This document shows, in pieces, positions 1 through 8,774 of a DNA stretch of 46,992 bases. The stretch is from assembly GCA_023412195.1 (NCBI GenBank), contig JAEYNZ010000058.1, positions 1-46,992 on the forward strand, in the 5' to 3' direction. A program made the translations under genes and the position numbers. Origin of the DNA: Bacteroidota bacterium. GTDB lineage: Bacteria > Bacteroidota > Bacteroidia > Bacteroidales > Prolixibacteraceae. Position 1 is the first letter of the stretch. Each line of letters begins with the position of its first letter. The notes beneath the pieces are model-generated. The model searched no databases. It was not told the origin of the DNA and saw only the letters and a program-made list of their open reading frames with translations.

Positions 1-720
1 CAGGCTTCGGGAAAAGAGTATATTTACTTATCACTGAAACATCTTGATCAGGAAAAGATAAAGGCCCGTTTTAGCAACATTTTTGAAAATCTAAAGAAGC
101 AGGGATTCGATCTTACTACTGATCTGATTCCTGTTGCCCCGGCAGCACATTATATGGTAGGAGGTATACATACAAATCTGCATGCCGAAACAAATATAAG
201 AGGGTTGTTTTCATGCGGCGAAGCAGCCTCCACCGGAGTAATGGGGGCAAACAGGCTGGCAAGCAATTCCTTGCTTGAATGCCTTGTTTTTGGGAAACGG
301 GCAAGCGAATCAGCGTCACAGTTGCCGTGGCCCCAGGAAAGCCTTCCTGATGTTCAGCCGGTATTTTTGAATACTGCCAGTGAACAAATTTATGTTGAGG
401 TAAGAAATTCAATTGCCCGGCACATGATGAAAAACCTTGGGGTGGTGAGAAATAAAAGTGGACTGGAGGAGGCACTTGGTTTCTTTGGTGCCATTTTACA
501 AAAATATAACGATATAAAAGAAGACTACAATCTGCTAAAAATCAAGAGCAGCGCTACTGTATGCAACATAATTGCCAAAGCAGCCCTTGCGCGTGAAGAG
601 AGCCGCGGCGGTCATATCAGGACAGATTTTCCTGTGGAAGATCCGTCCCTGACAGTACATATAGTGCAACAAATGGACAAAGATATTCATATTGAACCTG
701 TTAGAATAGATAATCAATGA
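1..720 (+). CDS. nadB: L-aspartate oxidase, C-terminal part (5' end outside window)
   Basis: Oxidises L-aspartate to iminoaspartate, the first step of de novo NAD synthesis, in the cytoplasm with FAD. The frame is open from base 1, so the gene starts before the window; 239 residues are visible. Seen: PVAPAAHYMVGGI around bases 130-170, a family-typical active-site and FAD-contact segment, followed by a CGEAASTGV-GANRLASNSLLE stretch around bases 214-280, then the helical C-terminal domain. An oddity is Met where I remember most homologues having His, just before GANRLASNS. The TGA stop overlaps the nadC start, which fits translational coupling in a nad operon. The closest alternative is a fumarate reductase/succinate dehydrogenase flavoprotein, but the next gene, nadC, makes NadB by far the best call. 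Confidence 0.95.
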   Translation, partial: QASGKEYIYLSLKHLDQEKIKARFSNIFENLKKQGFDLTTDLIPVAPAAHYMVGGIHTNLHAETNIRGLFSCGEAASTGVMGANRLASNSLLECLVFGKRASESASQLPWPQESLPDVQPVFLNTASEQIYVEVRNSIARHMMKNLGVVRNKSGLEEALGFFGAILQKYNDIKEDYNLLKIKSSATVCNIIAKAALAREESRGGHIRTDFPVEDPSLTVHIVQQMDKDIHIEPVRIDNQ

Positions 721-1562
721 TGGACACAAAAACATTAAAATCGGCTGAAGTGTTATTTGACCTGGCATATGCTGAAGATATTGGTGACGGAGATATTACC
801 ACCAATAATCTTGTACCGCCCGATTCAAATAAAAAGGCTGTTCTTGTTGCCAAGGAAGAAGGGGTTATTGCAGGATTACCTGTCGCTGAAATGGTATTTA
901 AAAAATTTGACCCAAATATTGAATGGAAGGAATTGATTTCTGATGGCAGCAAAGTAAAAGCAGGAGATATAATTGCTGAATTCACGGGAAACTACAGAGC
1001 CCTTCTGACCGGAGAGCGTAAGGCATTGAATTTTTTACAGCGGCTTTCAGGTATTGCAACTTATGCCAACAAATGCATGCATGAAATAGAGGGACATAAG
1101 GTGGAGATACTCGATACCCGTAAAACCCTCCCCGGCTACCGGCATCTGGATAAATATGCGGTGAGGATGGGTGGTGCATCAAACCACCGGTTTGGATTGT
1201 ATGACATGGTTATGATAAAAGATAACCACATACAGGTGGCAGGTGGAATAGGAAAAGCAGTGAAGGCCATTCGTTCGAAAGTGCCCAAAAGTATCAAAAT
1301 AGAAGTTGAAACTTCTACCCTGGAACAGGTACAGGAAGCACTTGATGCTGAAGTCGACATCATCATGCTCGATAATATGAGTGCTAAAATGATGAAAGAA
1401 GCAGTTGAACTGATAGGAAAAAGGGCTAAAATCGAAGCTTCAGGAAATATGACACTCAAGCGCATCAGGAAAGTGGCAGCTACTGGTGTCAACTATATTT
1501 CAATAGGTGCACTAACCCATTCTGTAAAGGCACTTGATATTAGTCAGAGGATCATCGATTAA
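717..1562 (+). CDS. nadC: nicotinate-nucleotide diphosphorylase (carboxylating), quinolinate phosphoribosyltransferase
   Basis: Converts quinolinate and PRPP to nicotinate mononucleotide, CO2 and pyrophosphate, joining the nadB/nadA branch to NAD synthesis. The 281-residue length is normal for the family. Seen: N-terminal EDIGDGDITT, the central LTGERKALNFLQRLSGIAT, the LDTRKTLPGYR substrate-binding loop, GGASNHRFGLYDMVMIKDNHI, and the C-terminal IMLDNMS and EASGNM segments, all in the order expected for NadC. There are two adjacent ATG codons (717 and 720); the first overlaps the nadB stop. The coaX start lies 1 base after the stop, so nadB-nadC-coaX is probably one transcript. Confidence 0.97.
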   Translation: MMDTKTLKSAEVLFDLAYAEDIGDGDITTNNLVPPDSNKKAVLVAKEEGVIAGLPVAEMVFKKFDPNIEWKELISDGSKVKAGDIIAEFTGNYRALLTGERKALNFLQRLSGIATYANKCMHEIEGHKVEILDTRKTLPGYRHLDKYAVRMGGASNHRFGLYDMVMIKDNHIQVAGGIGKAVKAIRSKVPKSIKIEVETSTLEQVQEALDAEVDIIMLDNMSAKMMKEAVELIGKRAKIEASGNMTLKRIRKVAATGVNYISIGALTHSVKALDISQRIID

Positions 1563-1563
1563 C

Positions 1564-2295
1564 ATGAACCTGATAATCGATATAGGAAACACACGTACAA
1601 AATTTTCTGTATTCAACCATGGTGAAGAAATGATTTCGGTACCGGTTGATGAATTGACTACCGTACATATTGAATTACTGCAACTGGAATACCCCCAGAT
1701 CGACAAAGTAATTCTTTCGGCAGTGAAAGATTATGATCCTGAATTAAAAAATCATTTGCAGAATCATTTCCAACAATTCATTGAACTTGATCACAATACT
1801 CACTTACCAATTGAAAACCTTTATAAGTCAAAAGAATCTCTTGGAAAGGACAGGCTGGCAGGAGTAGTTGGAGCCGTTCATCTTTATCCCGGCCACAATA
1901 TTCTCGTTATTGATGCAGGTACAGCAATTACTTATGACCTGATAACCAAGGACCTGAAGTATCTTGGCGGGAACATTTCACCGGGTATAGACATGCGATA
2001 CAAAGCACTGCACCAGTACACCGGCAGGCTGCCTCTAGTTACAAGGTCTGAATTTACCGGACTCTACGGACAGGCCACTGAAGAAGCAATAAGAGCAGGA
2101 GTTCAGCATGGGATTGTGTTTGAGGCAGATAATGCAATCAATGCATTTAAGGAATTTTATAAAAATTTATACGTTATTATTACGGGTGGTGATGCCAATT
2201 TTTTTGATAAGAAGTTAAAAAATTCTTTCTTTGTACATTTCAATTTAATAGCCATCGGTTTAAACCGCATATTAGAACATAATGGGGAGATATAA
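1564..2295 (+). CDS. coaX: type III pantothenate kinase
   Basis: Phosphorylates pantothenate in the first committed step of coenzyme A synthesis; type III enzymes are cytoplasmic ASKHA-fold kinases not feedback-inhibited by CoA. Seen: N-terminal phosphate loop IDIGNTRTKFSVF, the central VIDAGTAITYDLI motif, and GGNISPGIDMRYKALHQYT, all diagnostic of CoaX. The start at 1564 gives 243 residues with the DIGNT motif right at the N-terminus, as in the family; an in-frame ATG 30 bases upstream lies inside nadC and adds residues not expected there. The 3' end overlaps the next gene by 14 bases, which suggests coupling with the envelope block downstream. Confidence 0.95.
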   Translation: MNLIIDIGNTRTKFSVFNHGEEMISVPVDELTTVHIELLQLEYPQIDKVILSAVKDYDPELKNHLQNHFQQFIELDHNTHLPIENLYKSKESLGKDRLAGVVGAVHLYPGHNILVIDAGTAITYDLITKDLKYLGGNISPGIDMRYKALHQYTGRLPLVTRSEFTGLYGQATEEAIRAGVQHGIVFEADNAINAFKEFYKNLYVIITGGDANFFDKKLKNSFFVHFNLIAIGLNRILEHNGEI

Positions 2296-3571
2296 AAGCG
2301 CTTTTTTACTGGCCGGATTATTTTTAGTGCCGGCCTTGTTGTTTGCACAATTCAACAATAATACAAGCTCACCGTATTCACGTTTTGGCCTTGGCGAACT
2401 TCAGCCTAATTCTTTCGGAAGAACAACTGCAATGGGAGGAGCTTCCCTGGCAAGCCGGAACAACCAACAAATTAACTTAGCAAATCCGGCTTCCTATACT
2501 GCTGTAGATTCACTTGGTTTTATGTTCGAATTTGGAGTATCTTCTCAACTCTCAAGGTTCAGCAATGACCTAACCAGCATGGATGCACTTGATATCAATT
2601 TCAGGTATTTTGCCATGAATTTTCAGATAACCAACTGGTTAGCCACTTCTCTTGGTCTGACACCTTATTCAGATGTTGGATATGATGTGGAAGTCCCCAC
2701 TGAAGTACCTAATGCTGGAAACATCCTGCAAAAATATTATGGAGAAGGTTCCCTTTCGAAGGCATTTTTTGGCCTTGCAATAGAACCTGTTAAAAACATT
2801 TCAGTAGGTGCAAATCTCAATTACATGTTTGGATTGCTGAACCGCAACTCTGAAACCTTTTTTCTTGACTCACCCGGATTATACAACAGTCAGAAGTTTG
2901 AATCCCTCAGGTTAAGAGACTTCAGTTTCAGTCTGGGAGCGCAGGCTACAATTCCGTTGAGTCAGAACCAAAGGCTGACTTTCGCAGCTGTATTTGAAAA
3001 TCCTCAATATACAGGATTTTACTCTGATATCAGAAGTAAATTTATCCAGGTGCAACAAGGAACATCTTCTGTTTCAGATTCACAAATTGACACCCTCAGT
3101 TTAGAAAATCAAATCTCAGTGCAGTTTCCTATGTCTTATGGAGCCGGAATTTCATATGTAAAGGATAACTCCCTCGAAATAAATGCTGATTATTACAGAC
3201 AGGGATGGGGAGATATAAATTTACCGGGCAGTGGAAATGAAGTTTTAACTAATTTAGATAAATTTGCAATGGGAGCTGAATGGATACCTAACAGGTTTTC
3301 AATCAGGAGTTATATGAACCGTATTGCATACCGTGCAGGTGCAAAATTTGAGAGATCATACTTAATGCTTGACGGACAACAGATTAAAGATTTTGGCATA
3401 ACATTTGGGGTTGGATTACCGGTGTATCGTTCCAATTCAACCATTAATATTTCGGCCGAACTTGGAAGAAAAGGAACAAAGGAACACAACCTCGTTCTTG
3501 AAAATTATGCCAGACTTAATTTAAGCGTAAACCTTTACGACTTATGGTTCATACAAAGAAGATTTGATTAA
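2282..3571 (+). CDS. outer membrane beta-barrel protein, FadL/OmpP1-like
   Basis: A 429-residue protein with a clear signal peptide (residues 1-22, hydrophobic core LLAGLFLVPALLFA, cleavage after AQ) followed by SSPYSRFGLGELQ and MGGASLA segments, features I associate with a Bacteroidota outer-membrane family related to FadL/OmpP1 barrels. The rest alternates short polar turns with amphipathic strands and ends on an aromatic-rich strand (DLWFIQRRFD), as beta-barrel assembly substrates do. Cargo is not known. It overlaps coaX and is followed 23 bases later by a TPR protein, then lptC and a periplasmic chaperone, so it sits in an envelope-biogenesis context. Function as a transporter is inference only. 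Confidence 0.75.
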   Translation: MGRYKSAFLLAGLFLVPALLFAQFNNNTSSPYSRFGLGELQPNSFGRTTAMGGASLASRNNQQINLANPASYTAVDSLGFMFEFGVSSQLSRFSNDLTSMDALDINFRYFAMNFQITNWLATSLGLTPYSDVGYDVEVPTEVPNAGNILQKYYGEGSLSKAFFGLAIEPVKNISVGANLNYMFGLLNRNSETFFLDSPGLYNSQKFESLRLRDFSFSLGAQATIPLSQNQRLTFAAVFENPQYTGFYSDIRSKFIQVQQGTSSVSDSQIDTLSLENQISVQFPMSYGAGISYVKDNSLEINADYYRQGWGDINLPGSGNEVLTNLDKFAMGAEWIPNRFSIRSYMNRIAYRAGAKFERSYLMLDGQQIKDFGITFGVGLPVYRSNSTINISAELGRKGTKEHNLVLENYARLNLSVNLYDLWFIQRRFD

Positions 3572-3594
3572 GAAACAATAAAAATTATAAAACT

Positions 3595-5223
3595 ATGAAA
3601 TCTGTTTTTCGCATAATGCTTTTAATTACCTCACTTGCATTGGTTGCTTCTACTGCACTGCAGGCCCAAAGAGTCATTAAAGGGACTGTTTACAATAATG
3701 GTGAGCCTGCAGCCGGGGTTAATGTAGAAGCGCACCGGGGCAGTTCTATGCTGACAAGTTTTGATGGCAAATATGAAGTGCAGGCCGATGATAAAACCAA
3801 ATGGATTCGTTTCACTTCTGTAACTGAATCAAAAAGGGTGAACATTGAATCCAATGTTAATCAATTTGATTTTGCATTCGATGGGAAAATTCCCGGTGAA
3901 TCAGAAAGCGAAGGAGAGGATGTAGTGCTTAAGACCTCCGATGAACTGCTCAAAGAACAGGACAGGGAATTTATGAGCCAGATGACAATGTTCAATGAAT
4001 TTTACAAGCAGGATAACTTCGAATCTGCACTTCCTCACTGGAAAGAATTGTACAATAAATACCCGAAATCCACAATCAACATATACATCCGTGGTGTGGC
4101 CATGTATGAAAAATTCATCGAAGATGCTTCTTCACCTGCTGAAAAAGATAAACTCGTGGATGAGCTGATGAAATTATATGACAAAAGAATCAGGCATTTT
4201 GGCGAAAAAGGATATGTATTGGGACGGAAAGCTACGCACTGGCTAAAATATAAGCTGGAAGATCAGCAACATGATGTTGAAAGCGCTGAATTTAAGGAAA
4301 CAATGAAAAAAGGATACGACTGGATCCTGGAATCAGTAAAAGAACAGGGAAATAAAACCGAATTACCTGTACTTGTATTGCTGATGCAGACCTCAAGGTC
4401 CCTGTTCATGATGAATGAAATTCCAAAAGAATCTGTGGTAAATAACTATAACACCAGTACTTCGATTCTTGAATCTATTAAAGCCGGGAACCCCGGACCT
4501 GAAGTAGCAAAAAATGCGAATGATGTACAGGTTTATGTAGAAGAAATCTTTGGTTTGTCCGGAGCAGCTGACTGTGAATCATTGCTTGCTATTTTCGAAC
4601 CGCAGTTTGAGACGAATAAAAATGATGCAGAATTCATTAAGAATATGCTCCGCAGGCTCAGGAACGCCAAGTGCGATGAATCAACACTATTTTCACAGGC
4701 AACTGACCGGCTTTATGAACTTGAACCTTCATCAGAAGCTGCATACAACATGGCAAGAAGAGCGCTCAGAAATGACGATGCACAAAGGGCAAAAGAATAT
4801 TACCTTCAGGCTATAGAACAGGAAAAAGATAAGGAACAGCTGTCGAAACTCTATTACGAAGTTGCTGCCGTTACTTTAGGGAAGGAACATGACCTTCAGG
4901 GTGCAAGAAAATATGCACGTCAGGCATTGGAAATCAATCCAAATTACTGTGAAGCACTTATGCTGATCGGAGACATATATGTTGCTGCCAGCAGAAGCTT
5001 TGGAGAAAATGAAACCGAAAAAGGCAGCGTATTCTGGGTAGCAGTGGATTATTACGAACGTGCACGTTCACAGCCCGACTGCTCGATGGATGCTTCTAAA
5101 AAAATCAGCGACTACCGCAAATACTTCCCAAGCAAAGAAGAAGCTTTCTTCCTGGGATTACAGGAAGGCCAGACATATAAAGTGGGAGGCTGGATAAATG
5201 AAACAACAAAAATCAGGTTCTAA
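3595..5223 (+). CDS. periplasmic TPR-repeat protein with N-terminal carboxypeptidase-regulatory-like domain
   Basis: A 542-residue exported protein. Residues 1-24 form a signal peptide (IMLLITSLALVASTALQAQ). Residues about 25-90 read as a small beta-sandwich of the carboxypeptidase-regulatory/CnaB type (RVIKGTVYNNGEPAAGVNV, then FDGKYEV). The remainder is helical with TPR-like units: ALPHWKELYNKYPKS early on, and near residues 375-460 consecutive units including AAYNMARRAL, AKEYYLQAIEQ and ARKYARQALEINPNYCEALMLIGDIY. TPR proteins usually act as protein-protein scaffolds. The gene overlaps lptC and follows a barrel gene, so a role in envelope assembly is plausible, but the partner is not known. 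Confidence 0.8.
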   Translation: MKSVFRIMLLITSLALVASTALQAQRVIKGTVYNNGEPAAGVNVEAHRGSSMLTSFDGKYEVQADDKTKWIRFTSVTESKRVNIESNVNQFDFAFDGKIPGESESEGEDVVLKTSDELLKEQDREFMSQMTMFNEFYKQDNFESALPHWKELYNKYPKSTINIYIRGVAMYEKFIEDASSPAEKDKLVDELMKLYDKRIRHFGEKGYVLGRKATHWLKYKLEDQQHDVESAEFKETMKKGYDWILESVKEQGNKTELPVLVLLMQTSRSLFMMNEIPKESVVNNYNTSTSILESIKAGNPGPEVAKNANDVQVYVEEIFGLSGAADCESLLAIFEPQFETNKNDAEFIKNMLRRLRNAKCDESTLFSQATDRLYELEPSSEAAYNMARRALRNDDAQRAKEYYLQAIEQEKDKEQLSKLYYEVAAVTLGKEHDLQGARKYARQALEINPNYCEALMLIGDIYVAASRSFGENETEKGSVFWVAVDYYERARSQPDCSMDASKKISDYRKYFPSKEEAFFLGLQEGQTYKVGGWINETTKIRF

Positions 5224-5878
5224 GATTTATAATATCAGATATATGTTAAGAATTGCAGCCTTTCTTACAGGGGCTGCAATTCTTTTGACTGGCTGTGAGA
5301 ACAATCTTGAGCAGATAAAAGCTTTTTCTGCTCCTGAAGAGCTGCCGGTAGTTGAAGCCAATAATTTTGAAACCATGTATACCGACAGCGGGGAGGTCAG
5401 GTTTTATATCAAAGCCCCAAAACTGCTTCAGTTTGATAACGAAGGAAGAACCTATGTAGAATTTCCTGAAGGTATAGAACTCATCAAGTATGATGAAAAT
5501 CAAAATGTCATATCAAGTATTACGGCTGATTATGCCAAGAATTTTGAAAGAGAGGAAAAATGGGAGGCAAAAAACAATGTTATTGCCACTAATGCCCAGG
5601 GCGATACACTAAAAACAGAGCATCTGATTTGGGAAGAAAAAACTGAACTTATTCATACCGAAGAATTTGTCAGGATTATTCGCAGCGATCAAATCATTAC
5701 AGGCATCGGTTTCACTTCCGACCAGTCCATGCAGAACTGGAGAATTAAAAATCCTAAAGGCACCATCTACATCGAAGTAAATGAAACAAGCCCTACCTCA
5801 TCCGATACGACTCTACCAAATAGTCAACCTGCAAATCCCCCATCCAATAATGTTCAACTTCCTCCGATTAATAATTAA
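5198..5878 (+). CDS. lptC: LPS export ABC transporter periplasmic protein LptC (lipoprotein form)
   Basis: LptC passes lipopolysaccharide from the LptBFG transporter to the periplasmic bridge LptA. Seen: a short N-terminal hydrophobic segment ending in a lipobox, LLTGC with Cys33 at 5294-5296, then a beta-jellyroll-like LptC/OstA region (VEANNFETMYTDSGEVRFYIKAP, then ITADYAKNFEREEKWEAKNNV, then LKTEHLIWEEK). The tail is rich in Pro, Asn, Ser and Thr and probably disordered. Lipidation replaces the membrane helix of the E. coli protein, as I recall for other Bacteroidota. The start at 5198 overlaps the TPR gene and has GGGAGG upstream; an ATG at 5243 gives a shorter, equally good lipoprotein signal, so the start is uncertain. 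Confidence 0.85.
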   Translation: MKQQKSGSKIYNIRYMLRIAAFLTGAAILLTGCENNLEQIKAFSAPEELPVVEANNFETMYTDSGEVRFYIKAPKLLQFDNEGRTYVEFPEGIELIKYDENQNVISSITADYAKNFEREEKWEAKNNVIATNAQGDTLKTEHLIWEEKTELIHTEEFVRIIRSDQIITGIGFTSDQSMQNWRIKNPKGTIYIEVNETSPTSSDTTLPNSQPANPPSNNVQLPPINN

Positions 5879-6073
5879 CCGAAGTCTGTTACAGAACAAT
5901 CTGCAGCTTCCATCATTTTACATATTTATATAATTTACACATTTCCAAACGCTTAGACGGACGTGGAACATTCTTCCAAAAATATCTAAAATCCTATGGA
6001 TTCTTTTGAAAATTACTATCTTCGTAGCTCGAAAAAAAATAAGTAAACACTGTTATAAAAGAACTGAAAATCA

Positions 6074-8197
6074 ATGGCAACATTACAAACGATCAGGACA
6101 AAAGCGGGACTACTGGTGGCAATTGTTATCGGACTTTCACTTGCAGCCTTTATTTTAGGTGATATGTTCCAGGGAGGAACTTCAATATTCCAGGGGAATA
6201 GGATGAAAATAGGTGAAATCAATGGTGAAACCATACAATATCCCCAATTTCAACAGAAAGTAGAAAGGCTGGGCGACATATACCGTATGAATACCCAGCA
6301 AAACCAGTTGGATGAACAAACATGGGTTCAGGTACGTGAACAGACATGGCAAAATATGGTTCGTGAACAGGTAATGAACGATGTATACAGTAAGCTAGGA
6401 ATTGATGTAAGTTCAGCTGAACTATTCGATATGCTTCAGGGAGCTAACCTGCACCCCATTATTCAACAACTCTTCCGGAATCCAAATACCGGACAGGTTG
6501 AACGTAGTGCAGTTGTACAATTTCTCAGAAACCTTGAAACAGGTGTAGCACCAGAGCAACGTCAGTATTGGTTATATCTTGAAGACCAAATCGTAGAAGA
6601 AAGAATTCACAGCAAGTATAATAACCTGGTAGCCAAAGGTCTTTATGTTACCAGCCTGGAAGCAGAAAAAAGCCTTCAAGGACGTAATAAACAGGTTAGC
6701 TTCAACTATATCGCCCTCAACAACCAGTCAGTGGCCGATAGTCAGGTTGTTGCCACAGAAAAAGAACTCAGGGATTATTATAAAAACAATCAGGATCTGT
6801 ACAAGCAGGAAAAAACAAGAAGGATTGAATTCATTACGTTTCCTGTAGCTCCATCTAAACAGGATTATGACCAGGCAGAGAAATGGATAAACGATATTAT
6901 TTCTGATTTTGCCTCAGCAACGGATAACGTTGCATTTGTAAACTCAAATTCTGACGTAGGCTTTGACGGAACCTGGTACAAACAGGAAAATTTACCTGAA
7001 GACCTTGCCACATGGATATTTGAAACAGAAGCACAGGTCAATGATGTATTTGGCCCTTATGCTGAAGATGATGCCTATAAACTGGCCAAATTACATGCCT
7101 CAGCTATGATGCCCGATTCGGTGCAGGCAAGGCATATTTTGCTTCCAGTAAATACACAGGAGGATTTGATTGCCCAACAGGCATTGGCAGACAGTCTTCA
7201 AAAAGTTATTGAAGGAGGTGGCGATTTTGCATCACTGGCACGTGAATACTCATCCGATCAGGGATCTGCAATACAAGGTGGTGACCTGGGATGGTTCTAC
7301 CGCGGACAAATGGTAAAACCATTTGAAGATGCTGCTTTTAATAACAAAGTAAACCAGGTTACAGTGGTAACAACCCAGTTTGGTATTCATATTGTCCAAA
7401 CCACCGCCCGTGGAAAAGAATCCCGGCAGGTACAGGTTGCAATACTTGTGCGGAATGTAAGTCCGAGTACACAAACTTACCAGAATGTATATGCAAGGGC
7501 AAGTGAATTTGCAGGTAAAAATTTCACCAAAGAAGATTTTGACAAAGCAGCAGCAGAACAAAATCTGAACAAAAGAACAGCTACAATCAGGGAAACCGAC
7601 CGGCAGGTGGCTGACCTTGAAAATTCAAGGCCTTTAATAAGGTCGGCATACGAAACCAAGGCAGGCAACCTGATAGAGGATTCACAAGGATCCACAATAT
7701 TTGACCTGGGAGATAATTTCATAATTGCAACAGTTGTATCTGCAACTGAAGAAGGCATTGCAAGTTTCGAAGAAGTGAAGGCCAGAGTTGAACTGGCAGT
7801 TCTAAATCAAAAGAAGAACCAATTCCTTGTTGAAAAAGCAAAAGCTGCTCTCCAGAATAATAACAGCCTGGATGCGGTTGCTTCAGAGCTTGGATTGACC
7901 ATTAGAGAAGCAAGCAACATCAACTTTAGTTCTGTACAGGTGCCAGGCATAGGTATAGAGCCAAAAGTTGTAGGAACAGCAACCCACATGCCAGCCAACC
8001 AGCTTTCATCGCCAATTGCAGGAAATAATGGTGTTTACATTGTTGAAGTATATGATGTTGAAGAAGGTACCGGAAATGAACTGGAAAGTGAAAAAATGAG
8101 GCTTGCCCAGAACCTGAATTTCCGCGCAACATCACAGGCATACACCGTTCACAGGGAAAAAGCCGATGTCGATGATCAAAGGGCTAAATTTTATTAA
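6074..8197 (+). CDS. membrane-anchored periplasmic peptidyl-prolyl isomerase, PpiD/SurA-like
   Basis: A 707-residue chaperone for proteins emerging from the Sec translocon or travelling to the outer membrane. Seen: an N-terminal membrane anchor (residues about 12-32, GLLVAIVIGLSLAAFILGD), a SurA/PpiD-type helical chaperone region (IGEINGETIQYPQF, then many Gln-rich helices), and a parvulin domain at residues about 349-442 (VQARHILLPV, GGDFASLAREYSSD, GGDLGWFYRGQMVKPFEDAAF, FGIHIVQ). A C-terminal region repeats chaperone-like helices. The order anchor, chaperone, parvulin, helical tail is that of PpiD. It follows lptC after a 195-base gap with no clear terminator, and a strong hairpin terminator lies 20 bases after the stop. 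Parvulin residues appear intact. Confidence 0.88.
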   Translation: MATLQTIRTKAGLLVAIVIGLSLAAFILGDMFQGGTSIFQGNRMKIGEINGETIQYPQFQQKVERLGDIYRMNTQQNQLDEQTWVQVREQTWQNMVREQVMNDVYSKLGIDVSSAELFDMLQGANLHPIIQQLFRNPNTGQVERSAVVQFLRNLETGVAPEQRQYWLYLEDQIVEERIHSKYNNLVAKGLYVTSLEAEKSLQGRNKQVSFNYIALNNQSVADSQVVATEKELRDYYKNNQDLYKQEKTRRIEFITFPVAPSKQDYDQAEKWINDIISDFASATDNVAFVNSNSDVGFDGTWYKQENLPEDLATWIFETEAQVNDVFGPYAEDDAYKLAKLHASAMMPDSVQARHILLPVNTQEDLIAQQALADSLQKVIEGGGDFASLAREYSSDQGSAIQGGDLGWFYRGQMVKPFEDAAFNNKVNQVTVVTTQFGIHIVQTTARGKESRQVQVAILVRNVSPSTQTYQNVYARASEFAGKNFTKEDFDKAAAEQNLNKRTATIRETDRQVADLENSRPLIRSAYETKAGNLIEDSQGSTIFDLGDNFIIATVVSATEEGIASFEEVKARVELAVLNQKKNQFLVEKAKAALQNNNSLDAVASELGLTIREASNINFSSVQVPGIGIEPKVVGTATHMPANQLSSPIAGNNGVYIVEVYDVEEGTGNELESEKMRLAQNLNFRATSQAYTVHREKADVDDQRAKFY

Positions 8198-8217
8198 TAG
8201 AAAATACGCTGATGATG

Positions 8218-8254
8218 AAACAGCTGCCATTTCTCAAATGGCAGCTGTTTTTTT
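8218..8254 (+). terminator. rho-independent terminator after the ppiD-like gene
   Basis: A perfect 12-bp stem (CAGCTGCCATTT with its reverse complement) at 8221-8232 and 8236-8247, with a 3-base CTC loop, flanked by AAA on the left and seven T on the right. It lies 20 bases after the stop of the PpiD-like gene and closes the envelope block. Confidence 0.9.
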
Positions 8255-8733
8255 GTAATAGCAATGAACCATTAGAACCGGATGCCGTCCCTTATGTAAT
8301 AATCTTTCTCAGGACCTTTCCCAAATCCTGCCGGGTAGGAAAGCAGGAGGCTCTGTAGCATGAACACGGCCCCACCCATCCTTCCGCCAGCTGGCGGAGA
8401 GGAGTAAGACGCTCAGTATACTGCCAAACCAGTACGGTCTTGAAGTTCTCATTCGGGGGATTTAGGGGGTCGTATTTCAGTAACCAGGATTCCAATTCTT
8501 TTATTATTATTTACCGGGTTGCATCTTTATTTATTAAGGTACTTGTGTCTTTAGCCTATTTGTCTTGATACTTATTAGTTAAATGCTGAATAGATTTACT
8601 AATATATAAAAGAACCTTCAATGGTAACAGCCGTTTAACTACCTGAAGTACATTTTTCTTTTGCAGGCTAAAAAGTATTTGTTAAATCATTTTCAGGAGT
8701 TTGATAGATTTTCCATATATGATTTAAAAAAGA
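8255..8733. other. gene-free stretch with a perfect 16-bp palindrome and possible dispersed repeat
   Basis: About 480 bases without a supportable gene. The left half (about 8275-8500) is more GC-rich than the surrounding spacers and holds a perfect palindrome, TCCGCCAGCTGGCGGA, at 8383-8398, plus G-runs (GGGGGATTTAGGGGGTCG near 8455-8472). Its short reverse-strand frame (8292-8495) reads as Pro/Arg-rich low-quality protein and has no recognisable domain. The right half is AT-rich and leads into the gpmI promoter. A member of a dispersed intergenic repeat family would fit, but no second copy was found in this window. Confidence 0.35.
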
Positions 8734-8741
8734 TAATTTTG
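8734..8741 (+). promoter_or_regulatory. Bacteroidota-type -7 box for gpmI
   Basis: TAATTTTG matches the TANNTTTG -7 consensus of Bacteroidota. It ends 33 bases before the ATG at 8775. No good TTTG -33 box is found at the expected distance. It lies inside the open frame extending upstream of gpmI, which supports the shorter start. Confidence 0.4.
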
Positions 8742-8774
8742 CTTATTCAATTAAAAACAATAAAAAATTATACA

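Noticed and set aside
5880..6073. TATCTTCG near 6017 as a promoter of the PpiD-like gene
   Set aside because: It has one mismatch to TANNTTTG, and the nearest TTTG is only 12 bases away rather than about 20.
8292..8495. Minus-strand 67-codon frame in the 8255-8733 spacer
   Set aside because: Composition is Pro/Arg-rich and erratic; it coincides with GC-rich repeat-like DNA and no domain is seen.
8661..8774. N-terminal extension of gpmI
   Set aside because: The upstream part has a promoter box, is not family-like and would add 38 residues before the first motif.
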